Source: Lineus longissimus (Eukaryota > Nemertea > Pilidiophora > Heteronemertea > Lineidae). From it: 64,000 bases of DNA. Positions within the stretch are counted from its first letter, which is position 1. Every line of letters starts with the position of its first letter. The stretch is taken from NCBI RefSeq assembly GCF_910592395.1, contig NC_088310.1:27421491-27485490 (forward strand). Reading direction: 5' to 3'. Both the position numbers and the translations under genes were made by a program. Below the pieces are notes generated by a model. The model did not search any database. It was given only the letters and a program-made list of their open reading frames with translations, and was not told where the DNA came from. Below, piece after piece: positions 39,217-50,560 of the stretch.

Positions 39217-39897
39217 CAACGACTGTCAGTGTCTAAATGGTGCAACGTACTCTAGTCCTGAGTCTGCCGAACAAAAACAGAAGATGACTATTAGTGACAA
39301 TCATCCATGAAACACCACTCCAGTTCAGAAAATGATGTCATTTTGTGAAGAAATATCCATGTACTTGCTGTCATGTGAGTAACTGCAGAATGGAGAAAAC
39401 CACCTTGATGAGCATTGTTTCAAAGTCATCCAAACATAAGACTTCTTTGCAATACTTATGCATGTTTTTGCATGTGCAGGAAAAGTTTTTCTGATATCTG
39501 TGCAATTTTTGCTCTGTTCCCACCTAATCACTAAGTTAGCTTTCTCGGCAGATTACCTACAGGAGCCAGAGGGGGCACTGTTTTGACACTGCTTTATGTT
39601 TTACCGTAGATGTGATATAAGTCAGCAAGTGAAACTTGTTGAGCTCTGGCATGCGTGCTTTTGAAATTATTAAAGAATGATTTGATCTGGAATTGGTAAT
39701 TTATTATGTTCATATACAGTATTATTTATTTATTTATTTCGTACTCGTATTCAAGCAATGTGTACTATTTTAAAGCCTGACAATTAGGCCTACAAGTCAT
39801 ATCTGTTGCCTGTTGATGATGATTTTTGTTAGTGATTGTCATTAGTAAGCTGTTTATGGTTCTAATGTTAAATGTGCTTTAGCAATTACCCATACGT

Positions 39898-40097
39898 ATA
39901 TATGTGACCCGTCACAGCAAAACCAGGCGCATGTCGCACGGAAGATGAGCCAAAGTGACACCAGGAGATAATGGAAGAAATTGATGTGCTCATATTTCAC
40001 AAAAGGCAGACAATAGAGAAATGAACAGACAGTCCGTCTCAACCTGCCAAGCTCAGAGTGACATGCGCCTGGTTTTGCTATGACGGGTCACATATAT
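39898..40097. mobile_element. 200-bp palindromic MITE-like element in the Kelch 3'UTR
   Basis: The two ends are inverted repeats of about 37 bp. The left end reads ATATATGTGACCC then GTCACAGCAAAACC then AGGCGCATGTC. The right end is the same in reverse complement with one mismatch (GTCATAGC). The interior is unrelated and non-coding. A TA dinucleotide may flank it. It lies about 680 bp after the Kelch stop and before the AATAAA at 40661, so it should be transcribed as a strong hairpin in that mRNA. Confidence 0.85.
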
Positions 40098-40660
40098 TAG
40101 ATGCCCTTGAAGATTATGAAACTACCTGCAGTGCTGTTGAAACAATTTGACGATGCGTTTTGTGTCTAGTTATTGCTGATTGATAGTTTTGTGGTTTTGT
40201 TTTGTGACATCGGTTTCAATAATGCTGGCATTTTTTCTAAATGGTCAGACTCATCTCAGGTGGAACTAATCTGATATTAATTCAGGTAATTAAGCAATAG
40301 CGTCTTGAAAAGAAACATAATACTTGTTGTGCAAGTTTTTGTTTAGGTTTCAGAAAATCAGCGTCAGTACTCATTTTAAGACAACATGTTTTTGAAACTT
40401 GATATAGCTTCCTTCCTTCACAAGAATCTTGAATATAATTAGATTGTGTTTGCACCGGTTCATACTAAAGCTGCGTTTTATATCATGATCTTTTTGGACA
40501 GCCTAGCTTTGATTTTGCATAGTTTTAATTTTTGATGTGAATTAATGTTGAAACTTTTTATGAATGTGGTGACCTTTAAGAGCCATTTTCTGGTATTTGA
40601 TGCATACCTGTGACCGTTTCCAATGTAGGCAACTTTTCTACCCAAATTCATGTTTGATGG

Positions 40661-40666
40661 AATAAA
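40661..40666 (+). promoter_or_regulatory. Candidate poly(A) signal of the Kelch gene
   Basis: AATAAA about 1.45 kb downstream of the Kelch stop codon, in the GATGGAATAAAATG context. Confidence 0.45.
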
Positions 40667-41452
40667 ATGTTAGGCAAGGTGGTACAGTTATATCCCCAGT
40701 ACAATTAGAGCAGGGAAGAAGACAGCTGGTTGTGCCCAATAATGCACACTGAGGCTATAATGGTACCACCTAACCTTAATTGGACAAAAAAGGCTACTTT
40801 TCTTCACTGTTTGAACTCACCTGTCAGTCTGGCTGTGAAGAGGTTCAGAAGTATCAAGCCAAAGAGAGAGGACAAGCAAAACATCGTCAGGAGGAAGACA
40901 GCGATTTGATCGAGTGTCTATTTGTACTGGTCAATGGATTCTAAGCCTTTTCTCTGCAATCGTGAATTCATCACAGTCTCACCACACTGGGTGTTTTGGT
41001 GATGGAATAGGTGTTCTCCTGATAATGATAGTCCCATCGTCCAGATGTCGGGTTTCACTGTTCCATGGACAAAGTCACAATCTGACAAGACATTATGTCA
41101 TCTTGTCCATTTGATTTATCAGTACATCACAAGTCTGATGATGATTGAACAATGTGGGTGCCATCCCCAGAGGCAGAATGCACCGACTAGTTCAGGGTAA
41201 CATAGGAGGATGATCTCTTTCAACATTGCTCAGAGGACAAAACATTGGCTATAGCAAAGTTGCTTGCCTGGGCTTGAAGGCCTGAAGGTACCTCGCTTGT
41301 GGCAAAGTTGCACACCAGATGGTGACCAAAGCCCTCAACAAGCCTATAAATGATGTAAAAATATATCAAACATTCTGATCCAATGTAGTTGTAGTCCAGG
41401 AGATGAAATGACAGACCTGATACATGAATAAGTACAATATATTTTATTGATA
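40667..41452. other. Convergent gap between Kelch and EXO1, with one exon-like stretch
   Basis: Mostly non-coding. On the minus strand, about 40918-40822 reads TLDQIAVFLLTMF then CLSSLFGLILLNLFTARLT and ends at a good G|GTGAGT donor. A TAG immediately upstream could be a splice acceptor. The segment is a clear hydrophobic helix, but no partner exon was found. It is unassigned. Confidence 0.25.
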
Positions 41453-41458
41453 TCTTAT
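41453..41458 (-). promoter_or_regulatory. Candidate poly(A) signal of EXO1
   Basis: AATAAA on the minus strand, about 460 bp after the EXO1 stop codon. Confidence 0.45.
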
Positions 41459-41914
41459 AAATGCAATGCACAGCAAATGCTTGTCAGATAAAGTGATAAA
41501 ACATTTTTAGTCAAAAGAATATTAATCATCCAGCATCAACAACACATGAAGACTTTGATTCACTCATTTCATTCCATCTCTAACAAATAGAGAAGGCTGA
41601 AGGCTGTAGCCTGAACTAAAATGACAACTTAAATTCATTCAAATGTACTACAGTCCAATGTGTACTGCAGAGGAAAGTACAAATTGTACGATCTGCCCCA
41701 GCTGCCAGTCTAAAGTGTCAAGTTATAGGCCCACTTGGCAGAAACAGCACACTACATGTACAGCGAAGAGAATTCATATTGGCCTGATGGCATGCAAAAC
41801 TCAAAGACTTCTTCCCCAATAAACTGTCAAGCATGAAAAAATCATATAAGTCCATTGCTGTCCAACTGTCACAGAATCACACACAGTCAATGTAACGCCT
41901 GCCAGATCCATGTA

Positions 41915-44900
41915 TCACACAAGCAGACGTCTCTGCACCTTGACTATATCACAGCTCTTCTCCATCTCTGGTGTCATGGAGGTAGGAATGTTAATCTTGC
42001 TCGGTGACAGCACCATCTTCTCTGTTGGAAGCTTCTCAACACTCCTGAAGATGAAACATTTTGGAAATAAATTTCTGTTCATTGCAGCCAGATTGCGACA
42101 TCGCCTTGTCTCTTGTGTCAGCGGGATGCTGATTTCTCACATCAGTGACCAGATTTGAACATTACTCTCCCATTACAGCCAGGATCAGAATTCAACTTTC
42201 ACCATTTGATTGTGACATTGTCTCTCGTCACAACCAGGTGTCCATCTTAGTCAGGGTACGAGATGTCATCTTATACCTTTCGACACTAAGACAAGAGCTT
42301 TTGATAAAGTGACGTGATGGTTTATAAAGACAGTGGTAATAACAAAGAAAAAGATGTAAATGATGCCAACCAAGGTCCTCTCCTTGAATAATATCATTTA
42401 CAACTTACTTGTTGTGTTTGAACTGAGAGAAAAAGTTAGTGATGTTTTTCTGTGCATGATCGTTCTCAATATTCTTCTTGATCGTCTGGCTGCGTCCTTT
42501 AGACTTCGATAGACCCGAACGCCGACATCCCTTCATCAGCTTAGATTTCCCTAGAAAGATTTAAAGACTCAGTTAGTGGAGAAAGTAGGATCAAGTTTTC
42601 CTCCCGTGTTATCATCAATGTAGGGGCCTTCGACTCATTTTTTGCAAAGCGAAGATGTTTTTCCAAGTCTTGGGAAGTTTGTGCCATCCACATAGAAAGG
42701 ACAACTCGTCTTACATACAAGACAAATGCTGAACCTTACAATGTTGGTCTTTTGCTGCAAATTTTATCTAAGAAAGTGATAGTTACCTTGGGAGTTAGCA
42801 GGAGTTGTCTGTCTCTTGGCCATGAACTTTGACGCTGGTGCTTTTGTAGCCTGGAATCAAAAAGAGACAGCTGTACACACTTTCCACATTGATCTTTCAC
42901 TTGATTGAAAGCTGGGGCCAGAAATATCAACTGACATTTGAGCTAAGCTTACTTGGCCATGGATTTTCCAAAAAAAACAACAAACAAGGACTGTACCTGT
43001 GTTACTGAAACAATCTTTAAATCATTGCTGTCTTCATCCAGGTCTATTACAGCCCCAACTTTGCCTGACGAATCCTCCTCTTCCTCAAGGATGGAGCTTT
43101 GGGTGAAATTGACACTGTCTGCGTCAATGCTGTACATACTGACAGAGCACTGTGATGGATCGATATCCACTGATGTTTGAGATGGCAATGATGTTTGTGA
43201 TGGCAATGATGTTTGTGATGGCAATGATGTTTGTGATGGCAATGATGTTTGTGATGGCAATGGTGACGGCTCTGCTCCCGACAGCTGCAAATACTCCTTA
43301 TAATCATATTCCTTGCAGTCGCTCTCCTTAGAGTCAATTTCACAACAATCACTGTCACTGTCCACAGAATTGTCAACAGGCTTTGCTACAGACTGAAACA
43401 TTGTCCTCAAGTCACTTTTAGAACCTTTTTTAGACGTCTTTGGAAGGGAAAGCTCCGGGCTTTTGAGCATAGCACCACTGATTACATCCGAGACCTTTTC
43501 TGAACACGGATCACATTCATCCTTGGACTTCTTATCACATTCATCCTTGGAATTCTTATCAGTTTGATGTTTGAAATTAGTAAGCAGTGTGGTCACTTTG
43601 GGAGTGACCGGTTTGAACTCGGTGTTGACACCAGATTTCTCCGTCGTCTGCTTGCTGATGCTGGAACCTTTTGAGAATTTACTTTTGAATTTTTCCCAAG
43701 AAAATGCATGTGTCACAGTCTTCTTCAGTTGCGGACTTGATCCTAAATCGGGAAGTCCCACAGGAATCTCAGGCATTTCCTCAGATTTGGTGTCATCACA
43801 ATGAACAGGGGAGATAGGTTTCACGTCTTTTTCATGTTTTGGTGAAACAAATTTTTTCAGTGTTACGTCCAAACGATGTTTGTCAGATTTATTCGAGTCT
43901 TCCTCTGCACTAATCACTTCATGACAGTCCATACAATCAAGGAACGATGTCTTTGGCTTCCTGTTGGTCAAAGGTTTGTCTGAGAAAAACCTGAAACAGA
44001 AGACCAGAAATAAATGAGCATTACCAATAAGTTTCCGCGGAATGATATCAAACTACTAGACTACATGTATATCACCAGGTTCAAGCTCTAGGACTGAACA
44101 ATGCCCAATATGGCCATTTACATGTAAATTGAAAAGCGTTGGATAAAGAATGAACAACGCCCTCACCTGCTTCTCACTTCAACGTTTTCCTTCGGCCGAT
44201 CCAGAATAAACCTTCCTTTACTTGTATCCTTTTTAACCGCAAAGATATTCCTCGGTAGTTTCCTCGACTTCTCCGGTGATTTCTCTACCATCAAACCCGG
44301 TGCAAGATTTTCCTGTTCCTCTTCATCATTCACCTCCATCAGATTCTCGTAGTCTGTATCCTCCTGATCTATCGCGCGGAGTAAGCCGGCATAGGGGTCA
44401 GGGTCGTCCTGTCGGTCGTTGTTGTTACATGCTTCCTTGTCCAGCTTTAACCTCTTTGGAGATGGGGCACCTTCATACATGGAGGCAAGCTCGGAGTCCT
44501 CCTTGTCATCTTGGCATACAACAGCTGGAGGAGAAATATGGGATATCAATGGATTCAACCAAGGCATCGGAAACTGTCCCTATCCATCAGCAGGAAAGGA
44601 CTTTACGCAACGGAAGATTTTCCAACATTCTCATCAATGTCCTCGTAATCACAAGTTTTCTTTAAGGAACATTGCCAGGTCTCACAACTTACCTTCTCTA
44701 GCTCTCTTCAAAGGACTCTTCATCTTGATGCTGACCTCTTGACCTATTGTTGATGACCTTTCTACTTCTGTAGGGTCAACAGCCATATTGTGCTGGTGGG
44801 GTTTGTACGATTTTGTCCAGATACTAAGGCGGTGGGGTGGCAAGGGCTTATCTGAAGTGGTGGAACTCCAATTCTTTGCTTTCTTTGGAGGAGGCTGAAA

Positions 44901-47456
44901 GTAAAGGAACAATTTGGTCATAAATCATTTGAGCCAATAAGTCCTGAGTATCTGCCAAGACGTGTAATGGTTATAAAGGTCAAGTTCCTTGCCTACTGCT
45001 CTGCCTGTCCTTACCTTGTATGTGTCTGGGTTGAAGTAATCCAGGATTTTCTTGTGCTTTACATCGAGGTTACCCAGGGCCATTTGATAAGCCTGATCAT
45101 TGGGCAGATAACTGTGCAAGGTTAAAGAAGAAGTGAAATAGATGGATGAACACTAATCGATATGAAAGTACTTCTAAAGATTGTATTGATAGTCTGATAT
45201 CCACAGCAATTAGAGCCATGCACCAACATTACACCGTTGCTTCAATAAGGGTGGTATCAGTACCCTCAATAAGGGTGGTATCGGTACCCTCAATAAGGGT
45301 GGTATCAGTACCCTCTTTGTAGACATAAGTAAGGATACGTTCCCGCATAACTGAGTTCTTCTTTCCTCAAACCATCAGGGTAAGGATTAAGAGGGATGAC
45401 CTTCTTCTTGAGGGGGTCAAACACAAGCTGGTAGAGAAAGGTGTTATTTGCTTTGACAAAGCCATCGACGTAGTCATCCGTCACTCGTACATTCATCTTT
45501 AGTAGGGTTGGGATTTTGCGCAAGGTCTGAAACAGAATACCACACAGAAGTCAAATAAAAGCTTGAATTGCAGTCCTTTGTGTAGTAATTACTGAGTAGC
45601 TTAAAAAGTACAAATTCTTGAGACAAGTGGTTTTTGAAGTGACATAACAAATAAGATTTCGAAGAACCTGAGCCAATTCCTTTCACACACAATTAGCCCA
45701 GTCAACTTGACATGACTTACCTGAGTGACATCCGGGTTTGATGATACTTTCATGAGTTTGCTGGCCTTGCCAAGACCAATACCCGGCAAACTTGGCAGAT
45801 AGTCACAACCGGACAGGATACACATGTGCCTGAACCGGTCAAAGCTGTAGTTACGCATGTTGGTGGACACGCTCAGTTTATTTTTCTCAATCATGATGCC
45901 GTTACCCATGTTGTCCAACTTGTAGACCACCTGAAGATGGAACGGGTAAAACAACTAAAACACCCATTCGACCGAAGGGTTACAAGCAAACAGCAAAAAC
46001 GGAAAGTTAAGAAATCTGGTATCGTGATATATGGCTAGAAATTTGCAAGAGCATTCACTCTGTCCTTTTTAACAAAACTAGCGAGTACTGGGCAGAAATT
46101 ACGACCAACTCAAGCAGTGTAGATGACTCACCCTCTCACAGCCAAAGAGTAGCAGATCAGAATCTTCTGTTATGATGATATCTGCTATGCCGATCTTGTT
46201 GAGGTAAGCAAGCTGGGCGTCAGCCTCGTAGGGGGCTACAATACAGTCAACTCCTTTGGCTCGGCAGGCCTGAAAAGGGAAACATCAGATCTTTATTTCA
46301 TACTGTAAAGACACATTTGTCTCTTTATGAAGTTATACACAGCTAGGAGTAAACTTCAGACAAGAAATTTTCATTTTACTGGCAAAGTTGTGTGGAACAT
46401 TTATCGGGTAAGGGCTGGCAGATACTCTTAGGTTGAGTATTGATGGCCAGGGTTAGTATTCCAAGTCCACTACCTTCATGAGTTCCAATGCCATTTCTGA
46501 CGTGATGTCAACACATCTCTGAAAACATTCAAATGCTTCCTTTTTCTTCCCCTCTCGTAAGAACTGAGCAGCCTTCTTTCTGAACTGTTGTCTTCTCCTG
46601 GATAAGGGATAGATTCAGATGGTAAGAATGTGTAGTGCACAGTCAATGCGAGTATATAATCACAAAAGCTTTATGAAATTTGAATGTCTCTTTTACTTTC
46701 AGTGTTTGACTTGAAACAAATATTCTGCAAATTTCTAATATTCATGTTCAGTTCTCTAACCCATTCATCTAGACGAACCATCACGGAGTCATCTTTGACT
46801 CTTGCGACAATCCAAAGGTTTTCCTTGCCTAACACCAGATAAGCCCTGGTCTGGCGAAACTTTTTTTGAAATTTTCCAAAACTTACTCTCTTCTGTCTTT
46901 TTCCACACCAGCCTTGGATGGCAAATTACACCCATCAAACACCATCACAGGTTTGATATCATTAGCCAGCAGCATGTTGACAAACTTCATACAGTAGTAT
47001 ACATAACTGGAAGGAAAATATAAAACTTGTTCTAACAAGCAGACTTAATGATGGGCAAATTATAAGATTTGGAACGAGTTTACAATCCCCGATCACACCC
47101 CAAAAAAAGGTCATCGGTTGACTAACCAAGCACCACTGTTCAATGGATTTATAGTTGAATGCGATCAAACTACGTCATTTCCGATCGGGGATTCTAAAGT
47201 TTAGCCTAAGATTTGGCCGGCCCATGTATTCATTATTTGATAATCACTTCACTTTGTCATCTATTTCCAGATGTCGAAGCCAGCCCATCTCTTACCTGTC
47301 AGTCTTCTCCCCCATTGCTAACTTCCCAGCGCAGCTAAATGCTCCTTTGTGCAACCAACAGTAAGTGTCGACCGCCACAGTACAACCCTTGTATTCCCTC
47401 ATATTGATGGGGCGAGAAGCCTTCTTCAGGAAGGGCAGCAAACCTGTGATACCCAT
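41915..47456 (-). CDS. EXO1: Exonuclease 1, complete
   Basis: Thirteen exons in phase: 47456-47296, 47006-46887, 46597-46474, 46269-46132, 45930-45721, 45526-45339, 45111-45015, 44894-44693, 44524-44167, 43990-42997, 42850-42787, 42550-42409, 42044-41915, totalling 975 aa (human 846). It is a RAD2/FEN1-family 5'-3' double-strand exonuclease and flap nuclease acting in mismatch repair, DNA end resection and recombination. The N-terminus [16 protein letters not shown] is intact and needs no extension. Metal ligands are visible: D30 ([13 protein letters not shown]), D78 (VMVFDGC), the [11 protein letters not shown] acids, the ITEDSDLL acids and [15 protein letters not shown] with the helix-hairpin-helix loop. 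The C-terminal half is disordered and acidic, with five LPSQTS repeats. A PCNA-binding (PIP) motif QKNITNFF is at about 919-926. The end ([11 protein letters not shown] ... KVQRRLLV) parallels the vertebrate tail. The exon 6 donor GTATCC is weak. The next exon restores phase (Thr codon). Confidence 0.95.
43171..43262 (-). repeat. Coding 18-bp minisatellite in EXO1 (LPSQTS repeats)
   Basis: Five tandem 18-bp units (plus-strand GATGGCAATGATGTTTGT) encode LPSQTS in the disordered region of EXO1 exon 10. Each copy has an SQ dipeptide, the minimal ATM/ATR-type site, so the expansion multiplies potential phospho-sites. Confidence 0.9.
45241..45315. repeat. 24-bp tandem repeat in an EXO1 intron
   Basis: Three copies of AATAAGGGTGGTATCAGTAC followed by CCTC, with one A/G change in the second. 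It ends about 25 bp before the exon 6 splice donor. Confidence 0.85.
47071..47206. mobile_element. hAT-like MITE, copy A (136 bp) in EXO1 intron 1
   Basis: The element runs from GGAACGAGTTTACAATCCCC to GGGGATTCTAAAGTTTAGCC. It is flanked by an exact 8-bp duplication TAAGATTT (47063-47070 and 47207-47214). The inner part of the terminal repeat matches in inverse (TTTA.AATCCCCGATC). An 8-bp target duplication is typical of hAT-type transposition. It has no coding capacity. A second copy is at 52049-52199. Confidence 0.8.
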
Positions 47457-48768
47457 CTTTCAACTTTCTGAAATAAGAGAAGCAAATTGTTTTGCAAATG
47501 TTCACTATGCATGTAGTACTAGTAGGCCTATGTTGTTTCGTTAGAGATGCTGGCTTCCCTGGCCCAGCAGATGATGCGTGCCGCTCACTCTGTGACATGC
47601 TTTGATCATTAACTGTTCATGCTCCCGGCCCAGATGGTGATTTCTGAACATCTTGTTTATCAACAAGGGTAGGCCCCTACATTCCTTCGGCCTACATTCC
47701 TATGGCCTTAACTTGGGAGTGTAAGTTTTGGTGATGTCTATAAATAAGGCTAGCAATTAGCATGTAATACTAAATAGTGGACCTTCCTACCAAAAAATAC
47801 AGTTTTACAGAAATAACTTACCAATGGTCGAATAAGCTTCTCGAAAAATAGTGAGAAAGAAAGATTATAAATTGGTTTACGCCACTAAATACATTTTTCA
47901 CTATCAGATTGTGACACATTTCATGATTTTTATTCAGACAATCTCCTCCACAAAAGTTTCTTATTTCCCGCAATAACCTCGCTTCCAGTTAATTGGGTAT
48001 CCGGTGGTTTCGCTCCCTAGCTTTTCGCCCCCAGTCGTTTCGCTCCAAATTGAAGGCGTTTCGCTCCTTGGCACCATACCTCCATGCTGGGACTTTGTTG
48101 TTGGGGTTTGAGAAAGTACCCCGGTACAATGAATTAAGATTTGTTGAAATTCATAGATAAACTCCACATGTACAATAATTTCCCTAACAAAGATGCGAGC
48201 CCACCTTCACGCGAGATGGAGACCAGACACCTCCGGGGTACAGTGTCCAGAGGGAAGGTACACCCTTCCGAGGTGCCCTTACGAAAAATGTGTCTCAATT
48301 TCGCCATGGTATCCACAATTCACCATGGTAAACTGACAGCGCTTCACCATGGTGAATTGGGACGGTGAGGAAAATATTTACCATGGTGATGGAACTCTGA
48401 CCATGGTGAACGGTGAATTCACCATGGTGAGCATAGAGACTCTGAGATCTTTTTTGTAAGGTCTTTTTGTTAATTGCTAGACAGGGATTACCTAATTAAT
48501 TTCTGAGCCAGGTACACAAAATTGCCGAATAATAACAAGATGACAATAAAAACTAATATATATCAACTAACAGAATTTCGGTCGATTTTGAAATAGGAAC
48601 GCGATATTTTCTAGATATATTATATGTTGTGTCAAATAATTCTGACATGTCTCATGAAAACGCTAATAAAATAATTTAGAATCATATGTACTTTTTCAAA
48701 TTCACTTTTGACACTGAAAAGATATAGGACTACACTTCTGCAAAGTTTGATGAAACTCCTGGCATTAT
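47457..48768. other. Upstream region of EXO1 with TTTCGCTCC motifs and CACCATGGTG palindromes
   Basis: Non-coding. Near 47995-48070, GTTTCGCTCC occurs three times and TTTTCGCCCCCAG once, a block shared with 16455-16500. Between 48305 and 48432 the word CCATGGT recurs about five times, twice as the palindrome TTCACCATGGTGAA or a close variant. The EXO1 promoter should lie at the low end of this stretch. Confidence 0.5.
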
Positions 48769-49720
48769 GTGACTTCCTCATCTCTCTCATCATGTTGTCA
48801 ACACGGTGGAGCAGCCAGGACTGATTCGGCCTGGCTGTGACTTCCTCATCTCTCTCACCATGTTGACAACTTGGCAGAGCAGCCAAGACTGATTTGGCCT
48901 GGCTGTGACTGTCTCATCTCTCTCACCATAATTATTGTCAACACGGTGGAGCAGCCAGAACTGATTCGGCCTGGCTGTGACTGTCTCATCTCTCTCGCCA
49001 TATTAACAACTATAGACAGTGCGGCGAAGATTGATGTGGCCTGGCTGTGACTGTCTCATCACTCGCATCATGTTGTCAGTACGGTGGAGCAGCCAGGATT
49101 GATTCACCCTGGCTGTGACTTCCTCACCTCTCTCATCATGTTGTCAGCACGGTGGAGCAGCCAGGATTGATTCGGCCTGGCTGTGACTTCCTCATCTCTC
49201 TCATCATGTTGTCAACACGGTGGAGCAGCCAGGACTGATTCGGCCTGGCTGTGACTGCCTCATCTCTCTCACCATGTTGACAACTTGGCAGAGCAGCCAA
49301 GACTGATTTGGCCTGGCTGTGACTGTCTCATCTCTCTCACCATAATTATTGTCAACACGGTGGAGCAGCCAGAACTGATTCGGCCTGGCTCTGACTGTCT
49401 CATCTCTCTCGCCTTATTAACAACTGGCAGTGCGGCGAAGATTGATGCGGCCTGGCTGTGACTGTCTCATCACTCGCATCATGTTGTCAACACGGTGGAG
49501 CAGCCAGGACTGATTCGGCCTGGTTGTGACTACCTCATCTCTCTCATCATGTTGTCAACACGGAGGAGCAGCCAGGACTGATTCGGCCTGGCTGTGACTT
49601 CCTCAACTCTCTCACCATGTTGACAACTTGGCAGAGCAGCCAAGACTTTTTTTGCCTGGCTGTGACTGTCTCATCTCTCTCATCATGTTGTCAGCACGAT
49701 GGAGGAGCCAGGACTGTCAA
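48769..49720 (+). repeat. 68-bp tandem repeat array, distant copy (about 14 units)
   Basis: Same 68-bp family and same orientation as 10141-11740, including the CAGCCAGG / CCTGGCTG hairpin and the same alternation of ACACGGTGGAG, ACTTGGCAGAG and CAGTGCGGCG unit variants. Copies at the two loci, about 37 kb apart, share variant order over several units. Confidence 0.9.
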
Positions 49721-49780
49721 ACAGTTGTGTGAGCTCACTAGAGCTTGCACTTACATAATAGTGTAAAACTAAAATTTATA

Positions 49781-49807
49781 TGATATATATATATATATAT
49801 ATGTATA
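49781..49807. repeat. (AT)n microsatellite
   Basis: A TA-dinucleotide run just before the 56-bp array. Its open frame is an artefact. Confidence 0.9.
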
Positions 49808-49811
49808 TAAA

Positions 49812-50560
49812 ACCGTCATCGGATGCGCATCCGATATGCCACGAGATCCTTTACCGTCAATTCCCTTACCGTCTTCGGATGCGCATCCGATATGCCACGA
49901 GATCCTTCACCGTCAATTCCCTTACCGTCTTCGGATCCGATATGCCACGAGATCCTTCACCGTCTTCGGATGCGCATCCGATATGCCACGGGATCCTTTA
50001 CCGTCAATTTCTTTACCGTCATCGGATGCGCATCTATGCCACGAGATCCTTCACCGTCAATTCCCTTACCGTCTTCGGATGCGCATCCGATATACCACGA
50101 GATCCTTCACCGTCAATTCCCTTACCGTCATCGGATGCGCATCTTATATGCCACGAGATCCTTCACCGTCAATTCCCTTACCGTCTTCGGATGCGCATCC
50201 GATATGCCACGAGATCCTTCACCGTCAACTCCCTTACCGTCTTCGGATCCGATATGCCACGAGATCCTTCACCGTCAATTCCCTTACCGTCTTCGGATGG
50301 GCATCCGATATGCCACGAGATCCTTTACCGTCAATTTCTTTACCGTCATCGGATGCGCATCCGATATGCCACGAGATCCTTCACCGTCAATTCCCTTACC
50401 GTCTTCGGATGCGCATCCGATATGCCACGAGATCCTTCACCGTCAATTCCTATACCGTCATTGGATGCCACGAGATTTTTTGTAACTTAACCGTCAATTC
50501 CTATACCGTCATTGGATGCCACGAGATTTTTTGTAACTTAACCGTCAATTCCTATACCGT
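49812..50560. repeat. 56-bp tandem array with an internal 14-bp palindrome (about 13-14 units)
   Basis: Spacing is 56 bp (GTCTTCGG at 49871 to GTCTTCGG at 49927). Units contain CGGATGCGCATCCG, a perfect palindrome, then ATATGCCACGAGATCCTT, CACCGTCAATTCC and CTTACCGTC. Some units lack half the palindrome (49927, 50240) and the last two are a shorter variant with GAGATTTTTTGTAACTT. All three plus-strand frames are open for 220-295 codons because the unit has no plus-strand stop and 56 is not a multiple of three. I do not regard these as genes. Confidence 0.9.
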
